A stretch of DNA of 64,000 nt, taken from assembly GCF_014133895.1 (NCBI RefSeq), contig NC_050732.1, positions 806,001 to 870,000 of the forward strand, in the 5' to 3' direction. A model generated the notes under the pieces. That model was not told where the DNA came from and did not search any database. It saw nothing but the letters and a program-made list of their open reading frames with translations. Shown piece by piece: positions 28,619 through 37,383 of this stretch (the first letter of the stretch is position 1; every line of letters begins with the position of its first letter). Both the position numbers and the translations under genes were made by a program. The stretch comes from Torulaspora globosa. Its lineage: Eukaryota > Ascomycota > Saccharomycetes > Saccharomycetales > Saccharomycetaceae.

Positions 28619-30598
28619 CTATGAGATTTCTTCGCCTATTTTTACATTTGCCTTGCGTAACGTTTCGACATCCCGTGTATTAGGGCTAAAATTCTTCATC
28701 GAACCCATATCTTTCAGGAAAAGATCAACGAACTGCTGTTGCAGAGTATTAAATTTTCCTGAATTCTCTTTGGCAACTAGTGCTAATGAATGCAAAATCC
28801 TGGCGACAGTTTGATATGTTAGTTCCAGGTTGACTTTGGAAGCAAACGTATAGTAGGTGGAGACTTTGAGCAGGAAGCTAGGATCGCGTTCGGTTATAGC
28901 AAGCTCGCTGAAACCGCAGATCAATGGTTCTAGTACAAACCTGTCTATTTTTTTCGAATGAGGCGTCGAGTCCTCCAGAAAGTTTTTGAAGATTTGCTCA
29001 GCCCTCTCGTAACTTCCGCCTGGTTTAGTAAATTCTGCATTAATAAAGGCACCATACTTTCTCGTGTCTAAAGGCTCCTTCACTTGCGGAAATAATTTGT
29101 GGACAGGATCTATCGATGGAGCCAAGCGAATGAAATTTTCAATGATAGCATTCACCTTCAAAACGTTCTTCTTGCTTTGAAAGACACTTTTGAGGAAATC
29201 GAACGATTCCTTATCAGCTGCGTAGTGATAGTTTGCCCACATCCTAACGGCCAAAGTTTCAATATTTGGTCTCTTCTGCAAGCCTGAATCTTCTCTTTTG
29301 GCAAATTGAGCAGTAAAGAAGGAGTTGAATTTCTCATTAGAGACGTTATCCTTTACCATCTTTGAGAGTACGGCATTTATCAAGTCAATGGATGTAATAT
29401 CAGCAGGTAATTTCCCAGCTATTTCGTCAAACTTGGCCTTGTCGTTATCTTTCAAGATCGCAGTTAGATATGGTTCTAACACAACAGGATCTTTCTTCAG
29501 ATCTTCTGATATTTCTTCATCCCAAATGTTTTGCAAGGCTCCAAAGTTCTTTGATACACCGAGTGCTTGGACTAAGGAAGCGTATGACGAGGCCGATGGA
29601 CCGGCCGGCTTGATGAGACTATTCCAGATGGCCAAGATTCGGTCTAATCTGACGTTTCTTGTATTAGCAGGTAAAGTCGCTACGGCAATTAGTAGCATAT
29701 TCTTCAGCGAAGAAGAGTCCAAAGCCTTATTCTCGTTAAATATCTTGACTGCGCCGGCTGGATTGTTACAGAGCAGAAATTTCTCCATAAACTTGGCAAT
29801 GATTTCCGGATCCACAGAGCCTCCGCGGTACTGATTGTACAGGTCCTGCAGGTGATGGAATTGTAAAGTGCCGTCCAACTGTCTTAGAAACGATTCTTTG
29901 TCAGAGTTCACATACTGATGAAACAAAGATTTGGAATTTTCTGTCAACTGCTCCTTTCTTTCACCTTTGAATAGCGAATTGATCAAAAATTTTATCTTGT
30001 TAAAAGGTATTCTTTGGCCTGAACTCTGATCCACTTGCAAAATTTGACATAACATCTGGAAATCAGGCTTGACTTCGGGCAGCATGAGATACGCTATACT
30101 TGTCAATGCTACGTTAGTCTGGTGGGAATCGTTGTTACCATTGCGGTTGTTGAACGACCGAGATACAGCATTTGGGTTCTCTGCTATGGTTTCCAGATAT
30201 TTCACCCACAACGCGATTACGTCCTGCGGCGATCCATGAAGCAACAAGTGTCTCAAAACAACCTCGAAATGAGGAGATCTGGCCACTTTATAGTCACACA
30301 GCGTATTGAGGATCTGGTAGGGATCTACATGCGATTCCTTATCTGTCGCAGATTTTTTCAGAAATTGAACCAGCGGAGCGTTCAAACCAAACGACCTCTG
30401 CAAGGTGGTTGGATCCGTCATTTCATTTGAAAATTTCTCGAGATGATCCTTCAATGAAGAATACAATTCATTAGTATCGCCCGACGCAAGTTGCTCGCTG
30501 AGCTCCTGCCCCAGTTTCGAAACGGGATGCACATAGGTTGATTGATACCGTGGCAGTAGCGGTAATCGCAACCGACAAATACTCCTACGAGAAAGCAT
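28619..30598 (-). CDS. MSC6: Mitochondrial protein Msc6 homologue
   Basis: A 659-residue protein (692 in S. cerevisiae), assigned by position between SOG2/CYC3 and CLN3. In S. cerevisiae MSC6 was found through altered meiotic sister-chromatid recombination and encodes a mitochondrial protein. The N-terminus MLSRRSICRLRLPLLPRYQS is a textbook presequence: Arg-rich, amphipathic, no acids. The rest is helical with PPR-like character. The frame continues upstream to a TTG at 30649, but the presequence favours the ATG at 30598. It converges on CYC3 (137-bp gap). Confidence 0.85.
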   Translation of the reverse strand: MLSRRSICRLRLPLLPRYQSTYVHPVSKLGQELSEQLASGDTNELYSSLKDHLEKFSNEMTDPTTLQRSFGLNAPLVQFLKKSATDKESHVDPYQILNTLCDYKVARSPHFEVVLRHLLLHGSPQDVIALWVKYLETIAENPNAVSRSFNNRNGNNDSHQTNVALTSIAYLMLPEVKPDFQMLCQILQVDQSSGQRIPFNKIKFLINSLFKGERKEQLTENSKSLFHQYVNSDKESFLRQLDGTLQFHHLQDLYNQYRGGSVDPEIIAKFMEKFLLCNNPAGAVKIFNENKALDSSSLKNMLLIAVATLPANTRNVRLDRILAIWNSLIKPAGPSASSYASLVQALGVSKNFGALQNIWDEEISEDLKKDPVVLEPYLTAILKDNDKAKFDEIAGKLPADITSIDLINAVLSKMVKDNVSNEKFNSFFTAQFAKREDSGLQKRPNIETLAVRMWANYHYAADKESFDFLKSVFQSKKNVLKVNAIIENFIRLAPSIDPVHKLFPQVKEPLDTRKYGAFINAEFTKPGGSYERAEQIFKNFLEDSTPHSKKIDRFVLEPLICGFSELAITERDPSFLLKVSTYYTFASKVNLELTYQTVARILHSLALVAKENSGKFNTLQQQFVDLFLKDMGSMKNFSPNTRDVETLRKANVKIGEEIS

Positions 30599-31326
30599 CA
30601 CTGTGTGCAAGTCCCTCTTACTGTCTACCGTTAAGGCCTTCTTGAACAATTTTTCTCTATGCTAATTAATGCAGACACATCTTGCAATGCGAAGAGATCA
30701 CGTGATACCATTATGACTGCGTCCAAGAACCAGCATCGAGGTGGCCGCTGCATTGGTCGGTCCCACTGAGGGCAATTCGCGATCGAAAGTCAAGCCCAAC
30801 CTGCTCAGCCTTCTCTAACGGCAGCCCACTTTGACTGGTGGTGCTGACCGTGCGGCGCTACCATAAGGCTTTTCAGCTATCTCTATCGGCTACCACCGGT
30901 CAGATCAAGAATCTCGTCCCGAAAGGGCACCGTAATGGCAACGGCTGCACACCCACAAGCTACAAGCCACAATGACCGCGCGGGTTTCACATGCTGCTGC
31001 TTTACGTTCCCACATTTTTTCCGAGCCTACTATTCGTATCATATCGCATCGTATTGTATCGCCAATCTGCCCCAGCGCCCCCTTTGATAAACTATCTAGT
31101 AGGGCTAAATGCTTGGCCTCAGTAGATGCCCAGAAATCGCAAAATTTGCACTTTTTCCCCAATTCGGAAAAACGTCAAATCTTGTGCTCTTTTTCTTCCA
31201 GCATTTTCTCCTCGCATTCGCTTCGCGGATTAGGGCTTGGGAAAGCTGGTTTCAGCATGGCAGGCGTGGGAAATTGGCGTATCTCGGCATACAGATTTTT
31301 ACCCGTAAGAGTAACTATACGGTGAG

Positions 31327-31377
31327 ATGCGAAAGCATGCTGTTCAAATGAGGATGATTAGGATCTTGCTGTACTAG
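31327..31377 (+). promoter_or_regulatory. CLN3 upstream ORF 1
   Basis: ATG to TAG encoding 16 residues, starting 260 bp upstream of the CLN3 ATG. S. cerevisiae CLN3 has a growth-sensitive uORF in its long 5' leader; the arrangement is similar here. The transcript start is unknown, so inclusion in the mRNA is an inference. Confidence 0.4.
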
Positions 31378-31385
31378 AGAGCCTC

Positions 31386-31406
31386 ATGCCTCTGTCTGTC
31401 GGTTGA
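31386..31406 (+). promoter_or_regulatory. CLN3 upstream ORF 2
   Basis: ATG to TGA encoding 6 residues, just after uORF 1 and 201 bp upstream of the CLN3 start. No other upstream ATG occurs between it and the main ATG. Confidence 0.35.
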
Positions 31407-31586
31407 AAAAAATTTTTTTTTCTGTAGATCAGGTTGTAATTAATCCAAGGCCCGCTGGGCCCGCATCGGCCCTTTGACGATCCTTTATTTGCTATATATT
31501 CCTTGGCTTAGAGATAAAGGATATTGTAGGGTCTTCCTTAAGTCTTGATTTACATTGATTAGTTTGCAAGGTGGGAGCCGGCTAAT

Positions 31587-33110
31587 ATGAATCATGTCAA
31601 GGATGTAGCTGGAGCGGTTGATCTTGGGTATATGAGCCATGTGAGGAGGAATGTGGCGCATCGCAAGTCGCAGGAGGCGAACTTGGTGGCAAGAGAGGCT
31701 GCCTGCCACGAGTTCTGCGTGATGGAATACAGTAATCAGTTGCTGAACCATTTGATTCTACTAGAGAGAGATAACGCGGTACACGTGACCGCGAGGCCAA
31801 GCCTCTCGACGTTTCAATCACAACCGCAGATCAACCATAAGATGAGGTTCCTGATCTTTGATTTCCTCATGTGCTGCCACACTAGATTGGGACTCTCTAA
31901 CTCCACGCTATTCCTGTGTTACAACATCTTGGACAGATATACTTCGAAATATATCGTCAAAAGTTGCAACTATCAACTTTTAGCATTGACTGCTTTATGG
32001 ATTAGTTCGAAGTTCTGGGACTCAAAAAATAGAATTGCTCCCCTGAAGTTGTTGGTGAAACTGTGCTGCAAGCAATACTCGGCCCAACAGTTTAAGGAGA
32101 TGGAGCTACATCTTTCAAAGTCCCTGAACTGGACTTTATGTCAATTCGCCACGCATGATTCGTTCATCGATTTGCTCTTGTTTCTCAAAAATGATACAAA
32201 GGTCCCCTCAACAGCTTTGCTGGATAACAAGTTGAGCCCGGATCGGGTCAAGTTTGGCGCCACGATGTTGTGCGAATTGGCTTGTTTTGACATACAGCTG
32301 TCGTTCAAATGCTCCGCTTCTCAGATCGTTCTGGCAGCGATCACGCTAACTACCTTAGCTTTGAAATTCGAGGAATTCAACCAGTGGGAAGATTTCAACT
32401 CGAAGAGTAATGATGCAGGTTTAATCAAGGTTTGCCATTCGCTACTGGCATTGGCTGTACGAGAAGATTCGTTACCATCGAGCTTCAAACTAAAATACAT
32501 CAATGAGAATAAAACCGCCAGCGATAAGATTTTGAAAGCTCTGCAGAACTACTTCATTCAGCTGCAAGTGGAACAATTCTACCAATCTCAGGAGTTTAAG
32601 AACCTTGCTCCAGGGTCATATGAAAAACGTAATGATTATAATGAAAAACGTATCCATGACGACACCGACGGGAGAATCCACGCCACGGGACAATCAACGA
32701 ATCATTCATTTGCATCAAATCCTTCCATAGCATCGTCCCATTCGGCAGTGACTCCTCCGTCTAGGACTTCATCTTCTGCATCACCCTTTGCATCGCCGTT
32801 CATGGCTCATGATTTTATTAGCTCTCCGGACTCCTTACCAACTCCCTTCTACGATAAAACATGTTTCACAAGAACACAAGCATCAAATACAGCACTGCTA
32901 CCGCTAACCCCAACCACACCTACGCTTTTAAAGAACAAGATGGCTGCTATCAAGAGAAGATCTATGACCTTGCCGATACGCAACCCATCGCACCAGCTGG
33001 CACGTTCTAACACCGACGATCCGCAAAGTTTTATGAAAGGTCATAGAAAGAGAGCTTCGTCCAGCATGGATATAGATTTTTTTGAAGATGAAGTCGCCAT
33101 CAAGCGCTAA
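31587..33110 (+). CDS. CLN3: G1 cyclin
   Basis: 507 residues (580 in S. cerevisiae). Cln3 with Cdc28 phosphorylates Whi5 and starts SBF/MBF transcription at Start. The cyclin box spans about residues 75-230 (KMRFLIFDFLMCCHTRLGL, CYNILDRYTSKYIV, LTALWISSKFWD, MELHLSKSLNWTL). The C-terminal ~170 residues are low-complexity and rich in Ser, Thr and Pro (PSIASSHSAVTPPSRTSSSA, LTPTTPTLLKNK), matching the PEST-type degradation tail. A basic cluster (KRRSMTL, KGHRKRASSS) may be the nuclear localisation signal. Chromosome I synteny (CYC3-CLN3-CDC24) supports it. Confidence 0.93.
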   Translation: MNHVKDVAGAVDLGYMSHVRRNVAHRKSQEANLVAREAACHEFCVMEYSNQLLNHLILLERDNAVHVTARPSLSTFQSQPQINHKMRFLIFDFLMCCHTRLGLSNSTLFLCYNILDRYTSKYIVKSCNYQLLALTALWISSKFWDSKNRIAPLKLLVKLCCKQYSAQQFKEMELHLSKSLNWTLCQFATHDSFIDLLLFLKNDTKVPSTALLDNKLSPDRVKFGATMLCELACFDIQLSFKCSASQIVLAAITLTTLALKFEEFNQWEDFNSKSNDAGLIKVCHSLLALAVREDSLPSSFKLKYINENKTASDKILKALQNYFIQLQVEQFYQSQEFKNLAPGSYEKRNDYNEKRIHDDTDGRIHATGQSTNHSFASNPSIASSHSAVTPPSRTSSSASPFASPFMAHDFISSPDSLPTPFYDKTCFTRTQASNTALLPLTPTTPTLLKNKMAAIKRRSMTLPIRNPSHQLARSNTDDPQSFMKGHRKRASSSMDIDFFEDEVAIKR

Positions 33111-33566
33111 TCCGCATCCTAACAATATTTATCGATAAATAATTGTTCTTACTAACAGACACTACATCACAAGAAAAGCGCCAACGAATCGAGAGCTTAC
33201 GGCTGCATAAAAAGCACAAAGGTTTGCAACGCTTCGACTTTTCGTAAAAATACAAGCAAGGGAGCTACTAGCGCACCATGAGATCGTACCTTTGTTTTTG
33301 AAACGTCGATTTCCATTCTGGCCCACTCCAGAGCTCACTTTTGCCCAACAGAGGGCTGGTTTCATTCTTGGCAGAATTCTTTTCTATTTTTGACGTTGAG
33401 ATGGAAACCGAAATGTTGCCTATAGAACGTTCATTCCTAATTAGGAAATTATTGAAGAATTCAATGTGCCTTCGGAAGTGACGAATTTTTTCCCTACCTA
33501 ACGACGAAAAATTGGCCAAGCCATAATCATCGAAGAGTAACGTTCTTCACAGGCGGAGCGAATCAG
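33111..33566. other. CLN3-JmjC gene intergenic region
   Basis: 456 bp between two plus-strand genes; CLN3 3' UTR and JmjC promoter. No element recognised. Confidence 0.4.
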
Positions 33567-35090
33567 ATGAAAAGGTCTAAGAATTCTGAGCCTCAAAGTA
33601 GGCCCAAAATAGCGGCCGGATTAGACGAGAAGCTCTGCTCCTCCTACGATGGATACAGACCTGCTGAGCCTCGTACTGAGATTGATGTTGTCAAGGTTCC
33701 AGAAAATGAAGAGGAGGTGAAACGATTTTTCGAGTTGCATGTGGTCAAACGGAAACCTTGCAAGATTGTTGGAATTCCGGAGGACATTTCAGTGCTGAGA
33801 AAATTGAAGCCCTCAAACATCCAGAATGTTCTCCCACGGGAGGAAATTCTGACCATTGAGAAGAAAAATGAAGGTGGCTTCGGTAGTGGGGCTACCCGTC
33901 TGAAAATGTCCTTTGGCCAGTTTTTAAGTAAGATATTGAATGCAGGTGAGGAAGATTTGTATCTAACCACGCAATATCTCGAAGATGACCCAAACAATGG
34001 CGATTATTCTACCGACGAGGAAGAGAAAGACCAGGTCTTAGATGACGATTTCGATACTGGTTCTATAACATTCGACAATCTGCACGACGATTTCGATGAT
34101 TTGCAAGAGGAAGAACCTTGCGGCCCCGGTAGTGATCAAAGCGATTCTCTTGAAGAACAAGAACTACGGATTAAAGAACTCTATCAGCCTCCGATGACCA
34201 ATTTGCTCGATGATCTACCTGAGACACCCAAATTTCTGGATTATCTCATACCGCAGCAAATAAATCTTTGGATCGGTGCTGCTAAAGCGCAGGATGACGA
34301 AGCTGAGGATGACAAATGGCTTTCTAACTTCGATCCCGGCGACCCCAACGGCCAATTAGGTCTGGGCAGAAATGTTCCCGGCGGTGGATCATCATCGGGG
34401 TTGCATCATGATCACGCAGATAATCTGTACGTTCCTATTGCAGGGCATAAGAGGTTCACCTTGTTTGCGCCTTGCGACGCTGCTAAAATGTACACTGTTG
34501 GGACCATACGCCACTTGTTCGCTTCTGGCGTTATTGATTATGTTGCCGACCGTCATGCTCCTCTATGGCGCCAGCTCCGCGACGATGGTGCGATAACAGC
34601 TGAAGTCTACAAGACTCTGCTGGATTCAGACACCTTGGATCCTCAAACCAAGAAGCACTACGAAGATTTCTTGAGGCTCGACGTTCAGCAGCAGTTGAAG
34701 GCGGCACATCACAAGCAAGACCACCTTGATCCTCCCTCTTTTTCCACCATTCCGCCCTGTGTGGTCCATCTGGAAGATATCAAGAATAAGAGGGTCAGGG
34801 ATTCCATTGCAGAAAGCAGCAAAAAGAGATGGCCACGATTCTTTAACGCCCATAGAATTACGGTGGACTTGAAGCCAGGCGAGATGCTCTACTTGCCAAC
34901 CGGCTGGTTCCACGAAGTCACTTCTTATGGCGATGACGGCAAGGAGGACAAGAACGTGCACGTTGCAGCCAACTACTGGTTCATACCACCAACAGGTCGC
35001 GACATTAGCAATGTGTACCTGGATAGCTACTGGCCTAACGACTTTGCCATCACGCAGAGAGCGCTCAAGAGGATGCGCAGACATGTGTGA
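33567..35090 (+). CDS. JmjC / cupin_8 2-oxoglutarate oxygenase, JMJD7-like
   Basis: 507 residues. The C-terminal half is a JmjC/cupin_8 Fe(II)- and 2-oxoglutarate-dependent oxygenase. The iron triad is visible: His280 and Asp282 in SGLHHDHADNLYV and His449 in GWFHEVTS. GHKRFTLFAP supplies the usual Lys for 2-oxoglutarate, and NYWF follows. The N-terminal region (FELHVVKRKPCKIVG) matches the entry segment of JMJD7-type enzymes. An acidic insert (~143-205) and an insert between the second strand pair (~300-430) make it longer than the ~316-residue human protein. I know no S. cerevisiae orthologue, and chromosomes I and XV have no gene at this place. The fold is sure; JMJD7 assignment is moderate. 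Confidence 0.8.
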   Translation: MKRSKNSEPQSRPKIAAGLDEKLCSSYDGYRPAEPRTEIDVVKVPENEEEVKRFFELHVVKRKPCKIVGIPEDISVLRKLKPSNIQNVLPREEILTIEKKNEGGFGSGATRLKMSFGQFLSKILNAGEEDLYLTTQYLEDDPNNGDYSTDEEEKDQVLDDDFDTGSITFDNLHDDFDDLQEEEPCGPGSDQSDSLEEQELRIKELYQPPMTNLLDDLPETPKFLDYLIPQQINLWIGAAKAQDDEAEDDKWLSNFDPGDPNGQLGLGRNVPGGGSSSGLHHDHADNLYVPIAGHKRFTLFAPCDAAKMYTVGTIRHLFASGVIDYVADRHAPLWRQLRDDGAITAEVYKTLLDSDTLDPQTKKHYEDFLRLDVQQQLKAAHHKQDHLDPPSFSTIPPCVVHLEDIKNKRVRDSIAESSKKRWPRFFNAHRITVDLKPGEMLYLPTGWFHEVTSYGDDGKEDKNVHVAANYWFIPPTGRDISNVYLDSYWPNDFAITQRALKRMRRHV

Positions 35091-35728
35091 CTGTCGGAGT
35101 CTGATAATGTGGTGTATGGGTTTCCCACCAAGATCCACCAATTTATCTTCACATCCGCATTTCGGGGTGTCCCAGGGTCTATATAGAGCTTCGCAAGAGT
35201 CCAAGCCCAGACATGACATTTGTGAGCGTTGACTGTTGGGCTTTACTATGGACATTTGCCTTTTTTTTTTTTTTGTCTTGAATTTTTTTTTCTTGAAAAG
35301 AATCGGCAACCCAAGCGACGCAACTTTGGCCGTTTCTTTTCGTGCTCATCGATTTGGTTGAAATATTTCAAATCTTTTCAATTTTCTTTCACAAGATTCC
35401 CATCTTGCCGTATTCTATCTCGCGACTCATTTCTGTTCATCCCGCAGTCATTTCTTAAACTTTCTTCTTATCATGGTTATTTTTGAATCATCTTTTTAAG
35501 TCTTGTTTTTTCTTATCAAAATCGTTTTATTGATTTAATTTGTGACATTAGTTTCTAAATCGAAAGGATACTTTTGTTATATATCCAGATTCCATACCGG
35601 GGGGTGAGGGAATCGGTCTCATTCAATCCCTTCATTGGAATTATTATAGCCGAGCTGGTGGAGGTTTTAATTAATTTTTCCAACCATTAAGGTTTTTTTT
35701 TTCTTAATCCGATCTTTATTTTATTACA
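35091..35728. promoter_or_regulatory. GDS1 upstream region, T-tract rich
   Basis: 638 bp before GDS1 with long T runs (35260-35292, 35690-35702). Such poly(dT) tracts usually exclude nucleosomes in yeast promoters. No transcription-factor site named; no coding sequence seen. Confidence 0.5.
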
Positions 35729-36985
35729 ATGGCATTAACCAATCCAAGACCTCTTCAGATTCCTGCGTTGCAGAACGAGATATTGCACAATACTGCCTCG
35801 CCGGTGTTTCAAGCTAGCTCTTTGGTTTTCAACCCAAAGAACGATGTTAGTGGTTTTCCCAATACTCCGACGTCTGAGGGATCGCCTAGCGATACGGGAA
35901 AAGCTAGGAAAGAAGGGTCTGTCACCCCGAAGAAGGATTCACTCACTTTAGAAATATCGAAAATTATTCCAGTCACGGGCGAGAGGCCAATGCCTGAAGA
36001 GAGAACCGCGCCGCTCGATGACGACGTTCTCTATGCGGTGTTTGTTATATTATGGGAAAAGGATCCAGAGTTGCAGGGTATGACGGTGAAACAATTATCA
36101 GATCACCTATTGGAGAAGCATCCCGAGATGTCGAATCTTTCGACCAAGCTATCGAATTTAATCTCTGCTAAGCTGAATGCCTACGTCAAAAAGCTAGAGA
36201 AGGGCGAGAAAACTTTGACTTACGCTCTCTCAAGGGAATGGTCAAATTCCTCTCCCAGGAGAATGGTATACGTCTACAGAGGTATACTTTCGCCAGATTA
36301 CAAGAAGCATGCACATGCCGCTGCTGTTCACATGAAACAGCAGCAGGGCTCAAAGGACGGGAAAAACGCGTCAGATAACGATCTGAAGAGAAACAGCACA
36401 GGGTTCTCGGACGTAGGTCCGGACGGCAACAAGCAGGGCAGCGGGGCCGCAAACTTGGGATTCTCACTGAGCCCTGAATTCAAGATCCCATATGCTACAT
36501 CACCTGTCTCAGCTATCCTAACACCTAGCTCCACAGGGGATGGTTCCGCTGGCGATCATCTAACAGATAAGAAAAGGTCGCGCATGGATGGCGACGACAC
36601 AGGTTCGTTCACAGTCAATTCCAAGAAAACGAAGATCGATAGTAATGATCAACATACCGAATCCAGTAAGACGGATCCGAACCCCGTGGGGACATACGTA
36701 ACGGCTGCTGCTGCTGCCCCCAGGCTTTCGAAATTCTCCTCGAAGAACTTCAAGGGAAACTCACAGAATTCTGCCAGCCTCGTGGCCGCTATCCATAAAG
36801 TCTTCCTCACACAGACTCCAATTGATCCAAGACCGGTAGCGGCCGCTTCGCATCCTAAGGAGCAATCATACGACCATCATTTTGGCTCCTGGATTAAGAC
36901 TGTCAGAGAAGGTTTTTTAAGTCATGATATCGAGTCACCCGAGAATCTGTCCATGGAGGAGCTGGAGTGCATTCTCGACTCGTAA
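35729..36985 (+). CDS. GDS1: GDS1 family nuclear protein
   Basis: 418 residues (522 in S. cerevisiae). Gds1 is a poorly understood protein linked by genetics to nuclear control of mitochondrial function and growth on glycerol. Residues ~90-190 form the conserved GDS1 winged-helix-like domain (DDDVLYAVFVILWEKDPE, MTVKQLSDHLLEKHPEMS, YALSREWSNSSPRRMVYVYRG). The remainder is Ser/Asn/Gly-rich and disordered, with possible nuclear signals (KKRSRMDGDD, SKKTKID). Placement before CIR2 matches YOR355W-YOR356W. Confidence 0.88.
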   Translation: MALTNPRPLQIPALQNEILHNTASPVFQASSLVFNPKNDVSGFPNTPTSEGSPSDTGKARKEGSVTPKKDSLTLEISKIIPVTGERPMPEERTAPLDDDVLYAVFVILWEKDPELQGMTVKQLSDHLLEKHPEMSNLSTKLSNLISAKLNAYVKKLEKGEKTLTYALSREWSNSSPRRMVYVYRGILSPDYKKHAHAAAVHMKQQQGSKDGKNASDNDLKRNSTGFSDVGPDGNKQGSGAANLGFSLSPEFKIPYATSPVSAILTPSSTGDGSAGDHLTDKKRSRMDGDDTGSFTVNSKKTKIDSNDQHTESSKTDPNPVGTYVTAAAAAPRLSKFSSKNFKGNSQNSASLVAAIHKVFLTQTPIDPRPVAAASHPKEQSYDHHFGSWIKTVREGFLSHDIESPENLSMEELECILDS

Positions 36986-37383
36986 CGAAAGGACGGTTTA
37001 AGCACATTCCTTCTTGCAGGAATGGAAGGAATCGGTTTTTTCAGGTTTTTTTTTTCTGGTATTTAATATCATCTGGTTTAATGGGTTAAAGAGGGCATCA
37101 TCGTAGTTCATTCTGCAGTACATAGTAGTGTTTGTAATGATTAGCCTGAGCCAATTGGCTTTCCTGAACACTTCGTTGACTCTTCTTTACTTTAATATAT
37201 TCTTTTAATATTTACTGTCATCTTGAGCTGCTGAAAAAATGACAGACTATGAAAGCGATAAAAAAACGACGATGGGCGCGGGGACTGAGCACCGCATATA
37301 ATTAAAGTTATAGACGGTAGAATTAGCCTAACTAGCTTATCTGACTCATATAATAGCTCTCTGCTCAGCTAAGATACGCCACT
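36986..37383. other. GDS1-CIR2 intergenic region
   Basis: 398 bp between two plus-strand genes, AT-rich with one T tract near 37048. Nothing specific recognised. Confidence 0.4.

Larger units (their letters stand above)
30599..31586. promoter_or_regulatory. MSC6-CLN3 divergent region with long CLN3 leader
   Basis: 988 bp, the longest gap between core genes. ATCACGTGAT at 30697-30706 is a palindromic Cbf1-type site ~100 bp before MSC6. CLN3-proximal sequence has an A/T-tract (near 31405-31425) and two short upstream ORFs, as annotated separately. The short ORFs near 30900-31350 have no coding character that I recognise. Confidence 0.6.
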
